A stretch of 64,000 nucleotides of DNA from Longimicrobiales bacterium (GTDB lineage Bacteria; Gemmatimonadota; Gemmatimonadetes; Longimicrobiales; Gaopeijiaceae), in NCBI GenBank assembly GCA_028278645.1, contig JANQDZ010000045.1, positions 1 through 64,000 on the forward strand. The letters are read 5' to 3'. This document shows, piece by piece, positions 36,829 to 45,213 of this stretch. A program made the translations under genes and the position numbers. How positions within the stretch are numbered: position 1 is the stretch's first letter; each line of letters begins with the position of its first letter. The notes beneath the pieces were generated by a model. That model worked only from the letters and a program-made list of their open reading frames with translations, ran no database searches and was not told the origin of the DNA.

Positions 36829-38126
36829 TGGGCTTTGGGCCCCCCTTGCCCTTCTGCGGCACGCTCCAAAAGACCCCAGAATCCCGGAAAGCTCACGCTG
36901 GCTACCTCCGGGCGGTCAACGGTGATTTCATTCCCCTGCAGACTCCCTAACACCCCGAAGGCCATGGCGATCCGGTGGTCTCCGAAGGTTTCGACCCGGC
37001 CTCGGAGGGGTTGATCGGATCCAACGATTTCCATGCCGTCCTCCAGCTCGTCCACCTGGATCCCGAGAGCTCTGAGGTTCTTGACCATTGCTGAGATACG
37101 ATCGGTCTCTTTTACCCTCAACTCCTTCGCACCCGTGATTCGAGTGACCCCCTGGGCTCGGGCAGCCCCGACGGCAAGAATGGGGATTTCATCGATTAGG
37201 CCCGGAACCTCCTTCTCGACCAGCGAAAAGGCCTCGAGGCCGGACCTTCGAACCAGCAGGTCACCCATTGGCTCGCCCTCGCCCGTTGCCCCGGTCCCTT
37301 CCACCTCGATCTCGGCACCCATCCGCCGCAACACGGGCAAGAGCCCAATCCGGGTGGGGTTCAATCCCACACCTTTGATCATGAGGTCCTCTCCCGCCCC
37401 ACCCAGGAGGCCGAAAAGGACAAAAAACGCAGCGGAAGAAAAGTCGCCTGGGACTTCCATGTCCACGGGCGGAAGATGAGTCGGAGGTTCGGTGAGTTGA
37501 ACGCTCCAGCCGTCATCTGCCGGTCCACAAACGACGGGAACGCCTAGGCCCGAGAAAGCTCTCTCGGTGTGATCCCGGGACCGCCCCGGTTCCACCATAT
37601 CCACCTCTACGCCTCCCACCAACCCGGCAAGGAGAAGGGCACTTTTTAGCTGGGCGCTGGCCACGGGCATGCGGTACGAGAGGGGGACCAGGTCTCCGCC
37701 ACGTACTTTGATGGGGAGGCGACCTGCCGCCTCCAATGCCTCGAAACGGGCTCCCATGGTGGCGAGTGGGTCCGTGATCCTGGCCATAGGTCGTTTCCGA
37801 AGGGACGCGTCACCCGTCACCACTGCTTCCAAATGCTGGCCGGCGAGCACTCCCAGGAGCAGCCGCGCCCCGGTGCCGCTGTTCTCCAGGTCCAATGGAG
37901 CCTGCGGGGGGCGGAGGCCTCGTAGGCCCAGCCCCTCGACAGTTACTTCGGGCCCAGCCTTTCCCAGGTCCGGGATGTGGGATCCCAATCTTCGTAGAGC
38001 GTTGGCGGTGGAGGCCGGGTCACCTTCGGGAAGCAAGCCGCGGATGCGGCTTTCGCCGGAGGCCAGCGTAGCCATAATCAGCGCCCGCTGAGAGATGGAC
38101 TTGTCCCCTGGCACACGGACGATCAT
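36825..38126 (-). CDS. aroA: 3-phosphoshikimate 1-carboxyvinyltransferase (EPSP synthase)
   Basis: AroA joins shikimate 3-phosphate and PEP in the shikimate pathway. The 433-residue protein has PGDKSISQRALIMATLASGES at the N-terminus, the LENSGTGARLL loop near residue 82, and RVKETDRISAM near residue 340. Overlaps of 4 bases on each side bind it to tyrA and cmk. Confidence 0.96.
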   Translation of the reverse strand: MIVRVPGDKSISQRALIMATLASGESRIRGLLPEGDPASTANALRRLGSHIPDLGKAGPEVTVEGLGLRGLRPPQAPLDLENSGTGARLLLGVLAGQHLEAVVTGDASLRKRPMARITDPLATMGARFEALEAAGRLPIKVRGGDLVPLSYRMPVASAQLKSALLLAGLVGGVEVDMVEPGRSRDHTERAFSGLGVPVVCGPADDGWSVQLTEPPTHLPPVDMEVPGDFSSAAFFVLFGLLGGAGEDLMIKGVGLNPTRIGLLPVLRRMGAEIEVEGTGATGEGEPMGDLLVRRSGLEAFSLVEKEVPGLIDEIPILAVGAARAQGVTRITGAKELRVKETDRISAMVKNLRALGIQVDELEDGMEIVGSDQPLRGRVETFGDHRIAMAFGVLGSLQGNEITVDRPEVASVSFPGFWGLLERAAEGQGGPKAQ

Positions 38127-38983
38127 CCGTCCCCCTTGGACCAGGCCCGCGTCTTCTGCATGAGATCTCGCAAGTCCTCACCCTTTCCGGCTTCGACCAG
38201 GGTTCGGATCTCTGCAAGGCGCCCCTCGAAAGTGACCAAAGCGTCATTGAGAGCGGCTGGAGCGTGCTCGAAGAGGTCGGTCCACACGTCGGCGCTGCTG
38301 CCGGCAAGTCTGGTCATGTCCGTCCCCCCGGGTCCAAGGTCGGTCCGGAATACCTCAAGATCCTCCAGTGTCAGGGCTAGAGCGTTGGCCGTCAGCTGTG
38401 GAAGGTGGCTGACAACGGCCATCAGGGTGTCGTGGGCCGCGGCTTCGATGGATACCGCTTTCGACCCGAGGGACCGCCAGAAGTCCTCGATAAACCCCAC
38501 GATGGTTGAATCGGCTTCCCCAGGCACGACCCAGACTTTTGAGCCGGAGTAGAGATCCTCTCGTGAGGCATCAAAGCCCGATCCCTCTCCTCCGCAGAGT
38601 GGATGACTCCCGACAAAACGGCCTTGAAGCCCGAGGGCCTGTGCCTGCTCCACTACAGGCACTTTCAGGCTCACCACGTCCGTGATGGCAGTGGTTGGAC
38701 CCAGGAGGCCCTCGTGGTGGGAGAGGAGAGCCAGCGTAGCGTTCAGAGGTGTGCAGTATACGACCAGATCGAGGCCCTCCAGGAAAGCTCCCGGATCGTT
38801 CTCGGTCCTGTCGACAATCCCCAGATCCAGGGCCTTCTTCAACTCCACGGCATCATTCGAAAGCGCCACGACGGATGGGGTCTCCGGGAGCCTCCGGAGG
38901 GCTCGGGCCAGGGAGCCGCCCATCAGCCCGAGACCGACGATCCCGATCTTGGAGAAGGGGCGCGAGGGGGCCGCCGAGCTCAC
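38123..38983 (-). CDS. tyrA: Prephenate/arogenate dehydrogenase
   Basis: TyrA makes the tyrosine precursor from prephenate or arogenate using NAD(P). The 286-residue protein has the Rossmann start IGIVGLGLMGGSLARAL, the DVVSLKVPVVE segment and the FVGSHPLCGGEGSG motif with its histidine, and a helical C-terminal domain including HLPQLTANALA. There is no ACT or chorismate-mutase domain. Start is GTG overlapping the previous stop. Cofactor preference is not decided. Confidence 0.92.
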   Translation of the reverse strand: MSSAAPSRPFSKIGIVGLGLMGGSLARALRRLPETPSVVALSNDAVELKKALDLGIVDRTENDPGAFLEGLDLVVYCTPLNATLALLSHHEGLLGPTTAITDVVSLKVPVVEQAQALGLQGRFVGSHPLCGGEGSGFDASREDLYSGSKVWVVPGEADSTIVGFIEDFWRSLGSKAVSIEAAAHDTLMAVVSHLPQLTANALALTLEDLEVFRTDLGPGGTDMTRLAGSSADVWTDLFEHAPAALNDALVTFEGRLAEIRTLVEAGKGEDLRDLMQKTRAWSKGDG

Positions 38984-39339
38984 GGCGCGGGCACCGGCTC
39001 TGGTTCGAAGACGTAGACCAGCGATACCTGGCTCAAGATAGGATCATTCTCCGCCCACGAGAGAAACAAAGACTGCCGCTCCGTATGGTGCTCCAGAGTC
39101 CGGAATGGAACGGTCAAATACAGGAGGCCCCTAAAACTCCGGTAACCCGGCCGGCCTACCAAACGGGCTGCCACCTCTCCTCCGAACGCCATCTCGGCGA
39201 ACGCCCGGGCTCGCCACTGGGCTGACCTGAGCTCCCATGGGCGGGCTTCGACAAACCGATCCAGGAACGGATCGACGTGCTCGGTAGCTTCAAGGTCGGG
39301 AGGGTGCCATGCCGGCGAGGGGGTCCACCAATCGTCCAT
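38980..39339 (-). CDS. Small uncharacterised protein in the tyrA-rnz operon
   Basis: I do not recognise it. The 119-residue protein is Trp- and Arg-rich with no signal peptide, membrane segment or cysteine motif. It is coupled to tyrA by a GTGA overlap and starts 3 bases after the rnz stop, so it is a real operon member. A mixed alpha/beta cytoplasmic protein is the most that can be said. Confidence 0.7.
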   Translation of the reverse strand: MDDWWTPSPAWHPPDLEATEHVDPFLDRFVEARPWELRSAQWRARAFAEMAFGGEVAARLVGRPGYRSFRGLLYLTVPFRTLEHHTERQSLFLSWAENDPILSQVSLVYVFEPEPVPAP

Positions 39340-39342
39340 GGG

Positions 39343-40299
39343 TTATCCCTTCACCACCCGTTCGTCCAAGGGACCCTCCTCGTCCGGGGCTTTCAAATAC
39401 CCCAACTCGATGCTCAATCCGTCATAGGCTACCGAGGTATCCGGGAAAACGGATTTCGCTTCCTCCGCCAGTGGTCCCGGGTCCTCCGAATACCTGGCAG
39501 ACACGTGGGTCAAGAGCAGCCTGCGGGCTCCCGCCCCCTTCGCTACCTCCGCAGCACCTCTGGCGGTGGAGTGGAAGGTCTCATGAGCCCTGTCGGCCTC
39601 GTCTTCGAGGAAGGTCGCCTCGTGAACCAGGAGGTCAGCGCCTTCCGCCGTTTTGACCGTTTCCGGGGTCGGCCTGGTGTCTCCGGTATAAACCACCAGT
39701 CGACCGGGCCGAGGCTCGCCCACGACCTCTTCCGGATTGATGATCCTTCCATCCACCTCCACCGATTCGCCCCGATGGAGCTTCCCGAAAAGCCTCCCCT
39801 CCGGCACCCCGAGAGCCTTTGCCCGTTCCACGTCGAATCGACCGAGGCGGGGGTGCTCACGCAGCGCGTATCCGACTGCGGGAGTCCCGTGGCGAACCGG
39901 GAAAGCGACGACATCGTACTCCCCGAACGGTACCTGATCTCCCGGTTGCAGCTCCCGAATCGGGACCGGGAAAGGAACGCGCTCCACGCCTAGGTGGACC
40001 GCGGCCTCGAGGACCTCTCCGGCCCCCGGCGGGCCAAAGAGAGGGAGGGCTTCTTCCCTTCCCTGCAAGCCCATGGTCCGAAGGAGTCCAACAATCCCGA
40101 GGAAGTGGTCTGCGTGGAGGTGAGTGATGAAGATCGCTTGGAGACCGAACCCGGTCCCATACTTCATCATCTGCCGCTGGGTGCCCTCACCGCAGTCGAA
40201 GAGCATCAGATCCCCCTCTCGCTGGACACACAAACTGCTAACGTTACGACCAACAGTGGGTCGGGACGCTGCGGTGCCGAGGAAGGTGATCCTGATCAT
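39343..40299 (-). CDS. rnz: Ribonuclease Z (tRNA 3' processing)
   Basis: RNase Z cuts tRNA precursors just after the discriminator base. The 318-residue metallo-beta-lactamase protein has [10 protein letters not shown] at the N-terminus, the zinc motif [12 protein letters not shown], the [12 protein letters not shown] segment and [13 protein letters not shown], then LTHVSARY. These are the tRNase Z-type marks rather than other members of the fold. The tRNA-Leu gene at 51892 lacks an encoded CCA, which fits a need for this enzyme. Confidence 0.94.
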   Translation of the reverse strand: MIRITFLGTAASRPTVGRNVSSLCVQREGDLMLFDCGEGTQRQMMKYGTGFGLQAIFITHLHADHFLGIVGLLRTMGLQGREEALPLFGPPGAGEVLEAAVHLGVERVPFPVPIRELQPGDQVPFGEYDVVAFPVRHGTPAVGYALREHPRLGRFDVERAKALGVPEGRLFGKLHRGESVEVDGRIINPEEVVGEPRPGRLVVYTGDTRPTPETVKTAEGADLLVHEATFLEDEADRAHETFHSTARGAAEVAKGAGARRLLLTHVSARYSEDPGPLAEEAKSVFPDTSVAYDGLSIELGYLKAPDEEGPLDERVVKG

Positions 40300-40461
40300 G
40301 GGGTTTCGGGTTTCGGGTCGAAAAACTACCGGCCTATCGGGTGCCGTCGAGGCATCGGGAAACTAGCGCTTCGACGCGTCCGATCAAACGGGTTCGAGCC
40401 TTCAGCGGATAGGAAGGGAGAAAGGAAAAGGCGGAAGTGCGGGAAGGCGAGGTCGGGCTCA

Positions 40462-42549
40462 CTACCAGATGCGGAGTTGGAACCGGATGGTTCTGCCTGG
40501 CTGGGGTAGTCCGCACTGATCGAAGACCAGCCCGTCGGTAACATTGTCGATGTTCAACAAAGCTTTCGTCTGCGAGAGCAAACCACCCAGTGAACCGAAG
40601 ACACGGCCGAGACTCAGGTCCAGGTGCTTGCTGGAGGAAAACGGCTCCAATCCCCCCACCTCGGGGTTCTCACAGAACTGGCGCCCCATGAACCGTCCGG
40701 ACGCCGCGCCTTCGAAGCCAAAAGGGAGCCGGACCTGCACGGAGGCTTTTCCAGCGACCGCGGGCTCATACTCCAGCCGTATTTCGCCGCCGCCGGGGGT
40801 GATTCCACGGGCCCTCTGGATGGTCAGGTCCCCGCTCCAACCCAGGGAGCCGGTTCGCCCCGACGCCAGGATCTCCAGTCCCCTGCTTCGGACTTTGTGC
40901 TGGTTTACCCGTTTGAACTTGGTTCCTTCTTCGGTCGAAACCGAAGACCGGACGATCCCATCCGACAGGACCTGATAGAACCCGACCGCTTGTAGCTCCA
41001 CCTCCTTGTCCATCAAGGTGAACCCGAGTTCCCCGCCGGTGAGGACCTCCGGCACCAGGTCCGGATTTGGAACGAACCTTCCGAGGGCCCCTGAGTAGAG
41101 CTCTCTCAGCGCTGGGAAACGGGTTCTACGGCCGACTGATCCGTGGAGGAGGAGATCTTCTCGCCCGGCAAAGGTGGTGAACCCGAGCCTCCCTCCCCAG
41201 GCCCAAAGAGTTCCCAGAGAAGGCTTGTCCCCCGATTCCGGCGTGTCCGCACCGTCCACCGCAAAACCCACCGAAAGACGAGAGGGCCGTGCGCCCTGGA
41301 GTGAGGCGTCATGGCCCATGAGCCACTCCCCTTCCATCCCGAGGCTCCAGAGGCGCTGCCGGTACCCGGCTTTCTCCGCCCCGTCCAGGACCTCGTCGTG
41401 ACTCACGTCGCCGTACGTCAAAGCACTACGCAGCTCCCCATTACTTCCGAGGGAGTGGTCACCCATGAATCTGATGGTGATGGTGCGGTCGTCCGAGCTT
41501 TCGGTGCCCACCACTTCCTGGTAGGAGGATGATTGGAACCGCTCAATCTCCTGGGATCCGAGATCCAGGCCGACGCTGGTTTCCAGATCGCCCTCGCCCC
41601 AAGGGGTGTCCCGTTGCCCCGTTCCGGCGGAGAAAGCCGTGATAAGCCTCTTCTGGGACGGGTATCTCCAAAGCCTCGGCTCCTGAACATGGGCCTCCGG
41701 CGCTACGCCTCTCTCCTCCGAAAAGCCCGAAGAGCTGAGGCTCATCCACAAGCCCTGCTCCGACCGATACCGCGCCGAAAGGAAGCCGTCATAACGGTGT
41801 GAATCGGTATTCAGACGAAGGTCGCCGTCCTCCGAGAGTAAGGTGGGGTGCAGCCCCTCTTCCCTTTCCGCGCCTCCGGGAAGGGTGATGCCATCACCAG
41901 CCTGGTGCCCTGCACCACCCCTGACGACCCAGCTGCCGGCGTTTGTCTGAAAAAGCGTGCCAGCGTTGGCAGAGAGGTTTCGAGCACCGATGTGATCAAG
42001 ACCGACGTCGAACTGGAGCGGCCTAGGCGCCACCTGCCGTTCGGCCCCCCTTGCCACGTCGATCTCAATCACCCCTCCGAGAACGTTCGGGCCGTGGAGG
42101 AGAGATGAAAGTCCCCGAACGATCGTGATCCTCTGAGCAGAGGTAAGTGGGATCACGGAGAGGTCGGTCCGGGCATCCCATCCGAGGGTGAGGGGCACTC
42201 CATCCATGAATACGCCGATCTGCCGGTCTTCCCCACCCCGGAGGGCCGGCTGAGCCTCCCCCCTCGAGTTCCGCCTGATTTGAATTAGTGGCAGTTCCCT
42301 GAGGATTTGCTCAAGGGTAGGCGCCGGCCGCATCACCAGGGAATCGAGAGCCACCTCTACGGCACTGGCTCCGCCGGTTGTCGACACCGGTCGCGGGACC
42401 ATGATGGTCAAGCCTTGGAGCTGAAAGACCGGTGTGCCAGTGGTATCGACCCTGGTCGAATCCGGCACCTGGGCCCCAAGGCGTCCGAAGGCGAGGACGA
42501 AGAAGAAAACCGAGGTCAGAAAGGTGGTCTGGATGGCGAGCCTGTTCAT
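40462..42549 (-). CDS. TonB-dependent outer-membrane receptor (BtuB/FepA-like)
   Basis: The 695-residue protein has a signal peptide (cleavage near RLGAQ, about residue 26). A plug domain follows (PAPTLEQILRELPLIQIRR, GVFMDGVPLTLGWDA, ITIVRGLSSLLHGPNVLGGVIEID) and then a barrel ending in IRFQLRIW with a terminal aromatic residue. There is no carboxypeptidase-like SusC domain. The substrate is unknown; its divergence from the Tat-exported enzyme set suggests it imports the compound those enzymes use. No good Shine-Dalgarno is visible, and the leader may fold (42577-42605). Confidence 0.9.
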   Translation of the reverse strand: MNRLAIQTTFLTSVFFFVLAFGRLGAQVPDSTRVDTTGTPVFQLQGLTIMVPRPVSTTGGASAVEVALDSLVMRPAPTLEQILRELPLIQIRRNSRGEAQPALRGGEDRQIGVFMDGVPLTLGWDARTDLSVIPLTSAQRITIVRGLSSLLHGPNVLGGVIEIDVARGAERQVAPRPLQFDVGLDHIGARNLSANAGTLFQTNAGSWVVRGGAGHQAGDGITLPGGAEREEGLHPTLLSEDGDLRLNTDSHRYDGFLSARYRSEQGLWMSLSSSGFSEERGVAPEAHVQEPRLWRYPSQKRLITAFSAGTGQRDTPWGEGDLETSVGLDLGSQEIERFQSSSYQEVVGTESSDDRTITIRFMGDHSLGSNGELRSALTYGDVSHDEVLDGAEKAGYRQRLWSLGMEGEWLMGHDASLQGARPSRLSVGFAVDGADTPESGDKPSLGTLWAWGGRLGFTTFAGREDLLLHGSVGRRTRFPALRELYSGALGRFVPNPDLVPEVLTGGELGFTLMDKEVELQAVGFYQVLSDGIVRSSVSTEEGTKFKRVNQHKVRSRGLEILASGRTGSLGWSGDLTIQRARGITPGGGEIRLEYEPAVAGKASVQVRLPFGFEGAASGRFMGRQFCENPEVGGLEPFSSSKHLDLSLGRVFGSLGGLLSQTKALLNIDNVTDGLVFDQCGLPQPGRTIRFQLRIW

Positions 42550-42576
42550 TCCAGTCCGGTGAAAGTTGTTTGCTGT

Positions 42577-42605
42577 CCACGGCCTGAGACGTGGTGCGTT
42601 TCAGG
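42577..42605 (-). promoter_or_regulatory. Possible H-type pseudoknot in the TonB-receptor leader
   Basis: Two interleaved 5-bp pairings occur: CCTGA with TCAGG and CCACG with CGTGG, read on the minus strand as CCTGA-6 nt-CCACG-2 nt-TCAGG-1 nt-CGTGG. The end lies 27 bases before the ATG. It does not match a riboswitch class that I can name. Confidence 0.25.
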
Positions 42606-42688
42606 TTTCGAGGAGACCGACATCCCCCAGAAGGCGATGCCGCCGGTGCTTCGGTTCTTAAGACACCGACGGCTTGAACAATGTTACA

Positions 42689-42710
42689 GGAAACAGAGCG
42701 CTTTGTTTCC
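42689..42710. promoter_or_regulatory. 22-bp near-perfect palindrome, candidate operator
   Basis: Half-sites GGAAACA and TGTTTCC flank an AGCGCT centre; 10 of 11 base pairs match, and weaker symmetry (GTTACA / CGTGAC) extends it to 34 bp. It lies in the middle of the divergent region between the TonB receptor and the PLP-enzyme gene, where a shared operator would be expected. Confidence 0.5.
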
Positions 42711-42813
42711 CGTGACACCAGGGGGCTCGGACCCTATTCTCACCTCCACCGCTCTGGTTCCAGGGTGGTTCATGCCCCGGGTTTTGGGACCAATTCGCAT
42801 GGGAGGAGAAGCA

Positions 42814-44118
42814 ATGCACACTCGCCGCCAGTTCCTCGGAACCATGAGCCTTCCCACTGCAGCCGCGCTAGCTGGGGTACCGATGCCGGCTCTCCGAAAA
42901 GACGGAGTGGCCATTGCAGAGGAACTCGCGTCCCACGCTGGCTCTCCGGATGAGGTCGCTTCGGATGAGATGTTCTGGGCCGAGGTTCAGCGAGCATTCA
43001 CCGTGGATCGGACGCTGGTGAACTTGAACAACGGGGGGGTCAGTCCGTCACCCGCCTTTGTCCAGGACGCCATGAAAAAGCACCTGGACCTCTCAAACAA
43101 AGCACCGACCTACTACATGTGGCAAATCCAGGAGCCGATGCGAGAGGGCGTCCGGCTCAGAATGGCGAGACAGTGGGGGGTGGATCCGGAGGAAGTCGCA
43201 TTTGTTCGGAACGCGTCCGAGGGACTTCAAACCCTCCAGTTCGGAATGGACCTTAAGCGGGATGACGAGGTCCTCACCACCACCCAGGACTATGGGAGAA
43301 TGATCACCACCTTCCGCCAAAGGGAGCGGCGGGAAGGCGTGGTCCTTCGCCAGATCGAGGTCCCCGTCCCGGCTGAGGACCCGGATGAGGTGGTTCGCCT
43401 TTTTGATCAGGCCATCACCGATCGGACTCGGATGATCCTGATCTGCCACACCATCAACCTCACCGGTCAGATATTCCCGGTCCGGGAGCTCAGTGACTTA
43501 GGCCGTCGGCGAGGGATCCCCGTGATCGTGGATGGAGCTCACGGGTTGGCCCACTTCGAATTCAAGCTGCCCGACCTCGGTTGTGACTACTACGCAACTA
43601 GCCTCCACAAATGGCTTTTCGCTCCCCATGGTACCGGGCTCTTGTATGTGAAGAGGGAGAAGATCCCTGAGGTATGGCCGCTGATGGCCGCTCCCGAGCG
43701 CATGGATGATGACATCCGAAAATATGAAGAGATCGGGACTCACCCTGCCGCCAACTACCTTGCGATCGGTGAAGCTCTCACCTTCCATCAGGGATTGGGG
43801 GGAGCGCGGAAGGAAGCCCGCCTTCGGTACCTGAGGGATTACTGGGCGAACGCTCTCATGGAGCACGACCGGTTCCGGCTACACACCAGCCTGCTGCCGG
43901 AATTCTCCTGCGGGATCGGTAACATTCAACTGGAAGGGATCGACTCTGGGGCGCTGAACACCTGGCTATGGCAGGAACACAAGATCATCAGTGTGGCCAT
44001 CAAACACCAACAATTCGAAGGCCTGCGCGTGACGGCGAGCGTGTATACACATCCGGAGGAGCTGGACCGGTTCGTGGACGCTATGCTTTTCGCGGCCAAA
44101 CACGGTATTTCCGCCTAG
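42814..44118 (+). CDS. Tat-exported class V PLP-dependent enzyme (isopenicillin-N-epimerase/aminotransferase-like)
   Basis: The protein opens MHTRRQFLGTMSLPTAAALAG, a twin-arginine signal, so a folded PLP-loaded enzyme would be sent to the periplasm. The body is a class V aminotransferase fold: LNNGGVSPSPAFVQDAM, RNASEGLQTLQFGMDLKRDDEVLTT, VIVDGAHGLAHFEF with the cofactor aspartate, and ATSLHKWLFAPHGTGLLYV with the PLP lysine. It resembles isopenicillin-N-epimerase/cysteine-desulfurase relatives, but the substrate is unknown. The ATG at 42814 has GGAGGAG 5 bases upstream; ATG 42799 is an alternative. It leads a plus-strand operon of exported enzymes. Confidence 0.9.
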   Translation: MHTRRQFLGTMSLPTAAALAGVPMPALRKDGVAIAEELASHAGSPDEVASDEMFWAEVQRAFTVDRTLVNLNNGGVSPSPAFVQDAMKKHLDLSNKAPTYYMWQIQEPMREGVRLRMARQWGVDPEEVAFVRNASEGLQTLQFGMDLKRDDEVLTTTQDYGRMITTFRQRERREGVVLRQIEVPVPAEDPDEVVRLFDQAITDRTRMILICHTINLTGQIFPVRELSDLGRRRGIPVIVDGAHGLAHFEFKLPDLGCDYYATSLHKWLFAPHGTGLLYVKREKIPEVWPLMAAPERMDDDIRKYEEIGTHPAANYLAIGEALTFHQGLGGARKEARLRYLRDYWANALMEHDRFRLHTSLLPEFSCGIGNIQLEGIDSGALNTWLWQEHKIISVAIKHQQFEGLRVTASVYTHPEELDRFVDAMLFAAKHGISA

Positions 44119-44195
44119 CTTCCCAAGAGCATCCCGAAGGGGAAAAAGGCGGGGACACGGTTGGATAGCTTTTCAGGACTAGACAGGAGGATGGG

Positions 44196-44405
44196 ATGAA
44201 GGAGACACGGTTCAGGGTGCCGGATATGACCTGCGGTCATTGTGAGGCGGCGGTGCGGGGATCCCTGGAGACATTGGAGGGGGTTGAGGCGTTAGACGTC
44301 TCTCTGGAGACCAAGGAGGTAAAGGTCCGATCCATTGCGGAGCTGGACCTCACTGACCTCATGGGGGCCGTGAGAGCCGTGGGGTTCACCCCGGAAGCCT
44401 ATTAG
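44196..44405 (+). CDS. Heavy-metal-associated (HMA) domain protein, CopZ-like
   Basis: The 69-residue protein is a single ferredoxin-fold metal-binding domain with MTCGHC near residues 11-16, the copper(I)/zinc-binding motif, and the expected GFTPEAY end. It has no signal peptide, so it is cytoplasmic. A strong AGGAGG precedes the start. No copper ATPase is adjacent, so its partner is unknown. Confidence 0.9.
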   Translation: MKETRFRVPDMTCGHCEAAVRGSLETLEGVEALDVSLETKEVKVRSIAELDLTDLMGAVRAVGFTPEAY

Positions 44406-44420
44406 GAGTGGGAGGAATCC

Positions 44421-44660
44421 ATGGCCGGTCGTAAAAACCTCGCTGTCATCGTGGCGGCCTTATCCGTATCAGGTGTGGGCTTGGCTTGTGGGGGCGGGGG
44501 AAACAAAGCGGATGACGCGACCCAGGACACCCTTACCCGAAGAGAGAAGGACAGCATCATCAGCACCCTTCCTGTTCCGGGTGCCGATGCCGTCGGAAAG
44601 GCCCTTGATGCCGCCGACGCGGCCAAAACGAGGGCCGAGCGGCACGATACCATCGGGTAG
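44421..44660 (+). CDS. Small lipoprotein of unknown function
   Basis: The 79-residue product has a basic start, a hydrophobic stretch and a lipobox at LACGG (Cys23). The mature part of about 57 residues is charged and probably helical (DADAVGKALDAADAAK-like). AGGAG sits 5 bases upstream of the start. It is between the HMA gene and the Mo-hydroxylase genes on the same strand. No family is recognised. Confidence 0.65.
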   Translation: MAGRKNLAVIVAALSVSGVGLACGGGGNKADDATQDTLTRREKDSIISTLPVPGADAVGKALDAADAAKTRAERHDTIG

Positions 44661-44690
44661 GTCGATCCTAGCGAAATCTTAAGCTCGCGC

Positions 44691-44720
44691 GGGAGCCAAC
44701 CGGGCCCCATCTTGGTTCCC
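44691..44720 (+). other. Intergenic hairpin before the Fe-S subunit gene
   Basis: GGGAGCCAA (44691-44699) pairs with TTGGTTCCC (44712-44720) with one G-T, around a 12-base loop. There is no T run after it, so attenuation or mRNA processing is more likely than termination. Confidence 0.35.
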
Positions 44721-44751
44721 ATCAAGCCAACCAAAAAGGAGGATGTTCGCC

Positions 44752-45213
44752 ATGGCAGTTTTTGATCTCCGGATCAACGGAGAGCAGATGTCCGTTGACG
44801 TTCCCCCGGACATGCCTCTTCTGTGGGCGCTCCGGGACCATTTGAACCTTACCGGCACGAAGTTTTCATGCGGGATTGCGTTTTGCGGGTCCTGTACAGT
44901 CCTCGTCGACGGGGAGCCAATCCGGTCCTGCATTGCCACCGTGGAGAGCATCGGGGACCGGGAGGTCACGACCATCGAAGGGCTTTCTCCCAATGGGGAC
45001 CATCCGCTCCAGAGAGCATGGTTGGCCGAGCAAACGGTCCAATGCGGTTACTGCCATCCTGGACAGATTCTCCAAGCGGCGGCCCTCCTGGAGGAGAACC
45101 CTCATCCCTCCGATGAGGATATCGACGATTACATGGCCGGGAATCTCTGCCGTTGTGGGACTTACCAGAGGATTCGGAAAGCCATTCGCCGGGTCGAGGA
45201 AGGGAGGATCTGA
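44752..45213 (+). CDS. (2Fe-2S) subunit of a molybdenum hydroxylase (IorA-like)
   Basis: The 153-residue protein has the plant-type [2Fe-2S] site [15 protein letters not shown] (about residues 40-55) and the C-terminal helical [2Fe-2S] site with CGYCHPGQI and CRCGTY. It matches the small subunit of isoquinoline 1-oxidoreductase and aldehyde-oxidoreductase relatives. The ATG at 44752 is preferred over 44743 because AGGAGG is 9-10 bases upstream of it and abuts the other. It overlaps the large-subunit gene by one base. Confidence 0.93.
   Translation: MAVFDLRINGEQMSVDVPPDMPLLWALRDHLNLTGTKFSCGIAFCGSCTVLVDGEPIRSCIATVESIGDREVTTIEGLSPNGDHPLQRAWLAEQTVQCGYCHPGQILQAAALLEENPHPSDEDIDDYMAGNLCRCGTYQRIRKAIRRVEEGRI

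Noticed and set aside
40381-40410. GGGTTCGAGCC, a T-arm-like sequence between rnz and the TonB receptor
   Set aside because: Flanking bases do not pair as a T stem, and no other tRNA arms are nearby.
42550-42813. Cobalamin riboswitch for the TonB receptor
   Set aside because: A GAGGAGACCG stretch recalls the B12 box, but it lies on the plus strand and the remaining conserved parts are absent.
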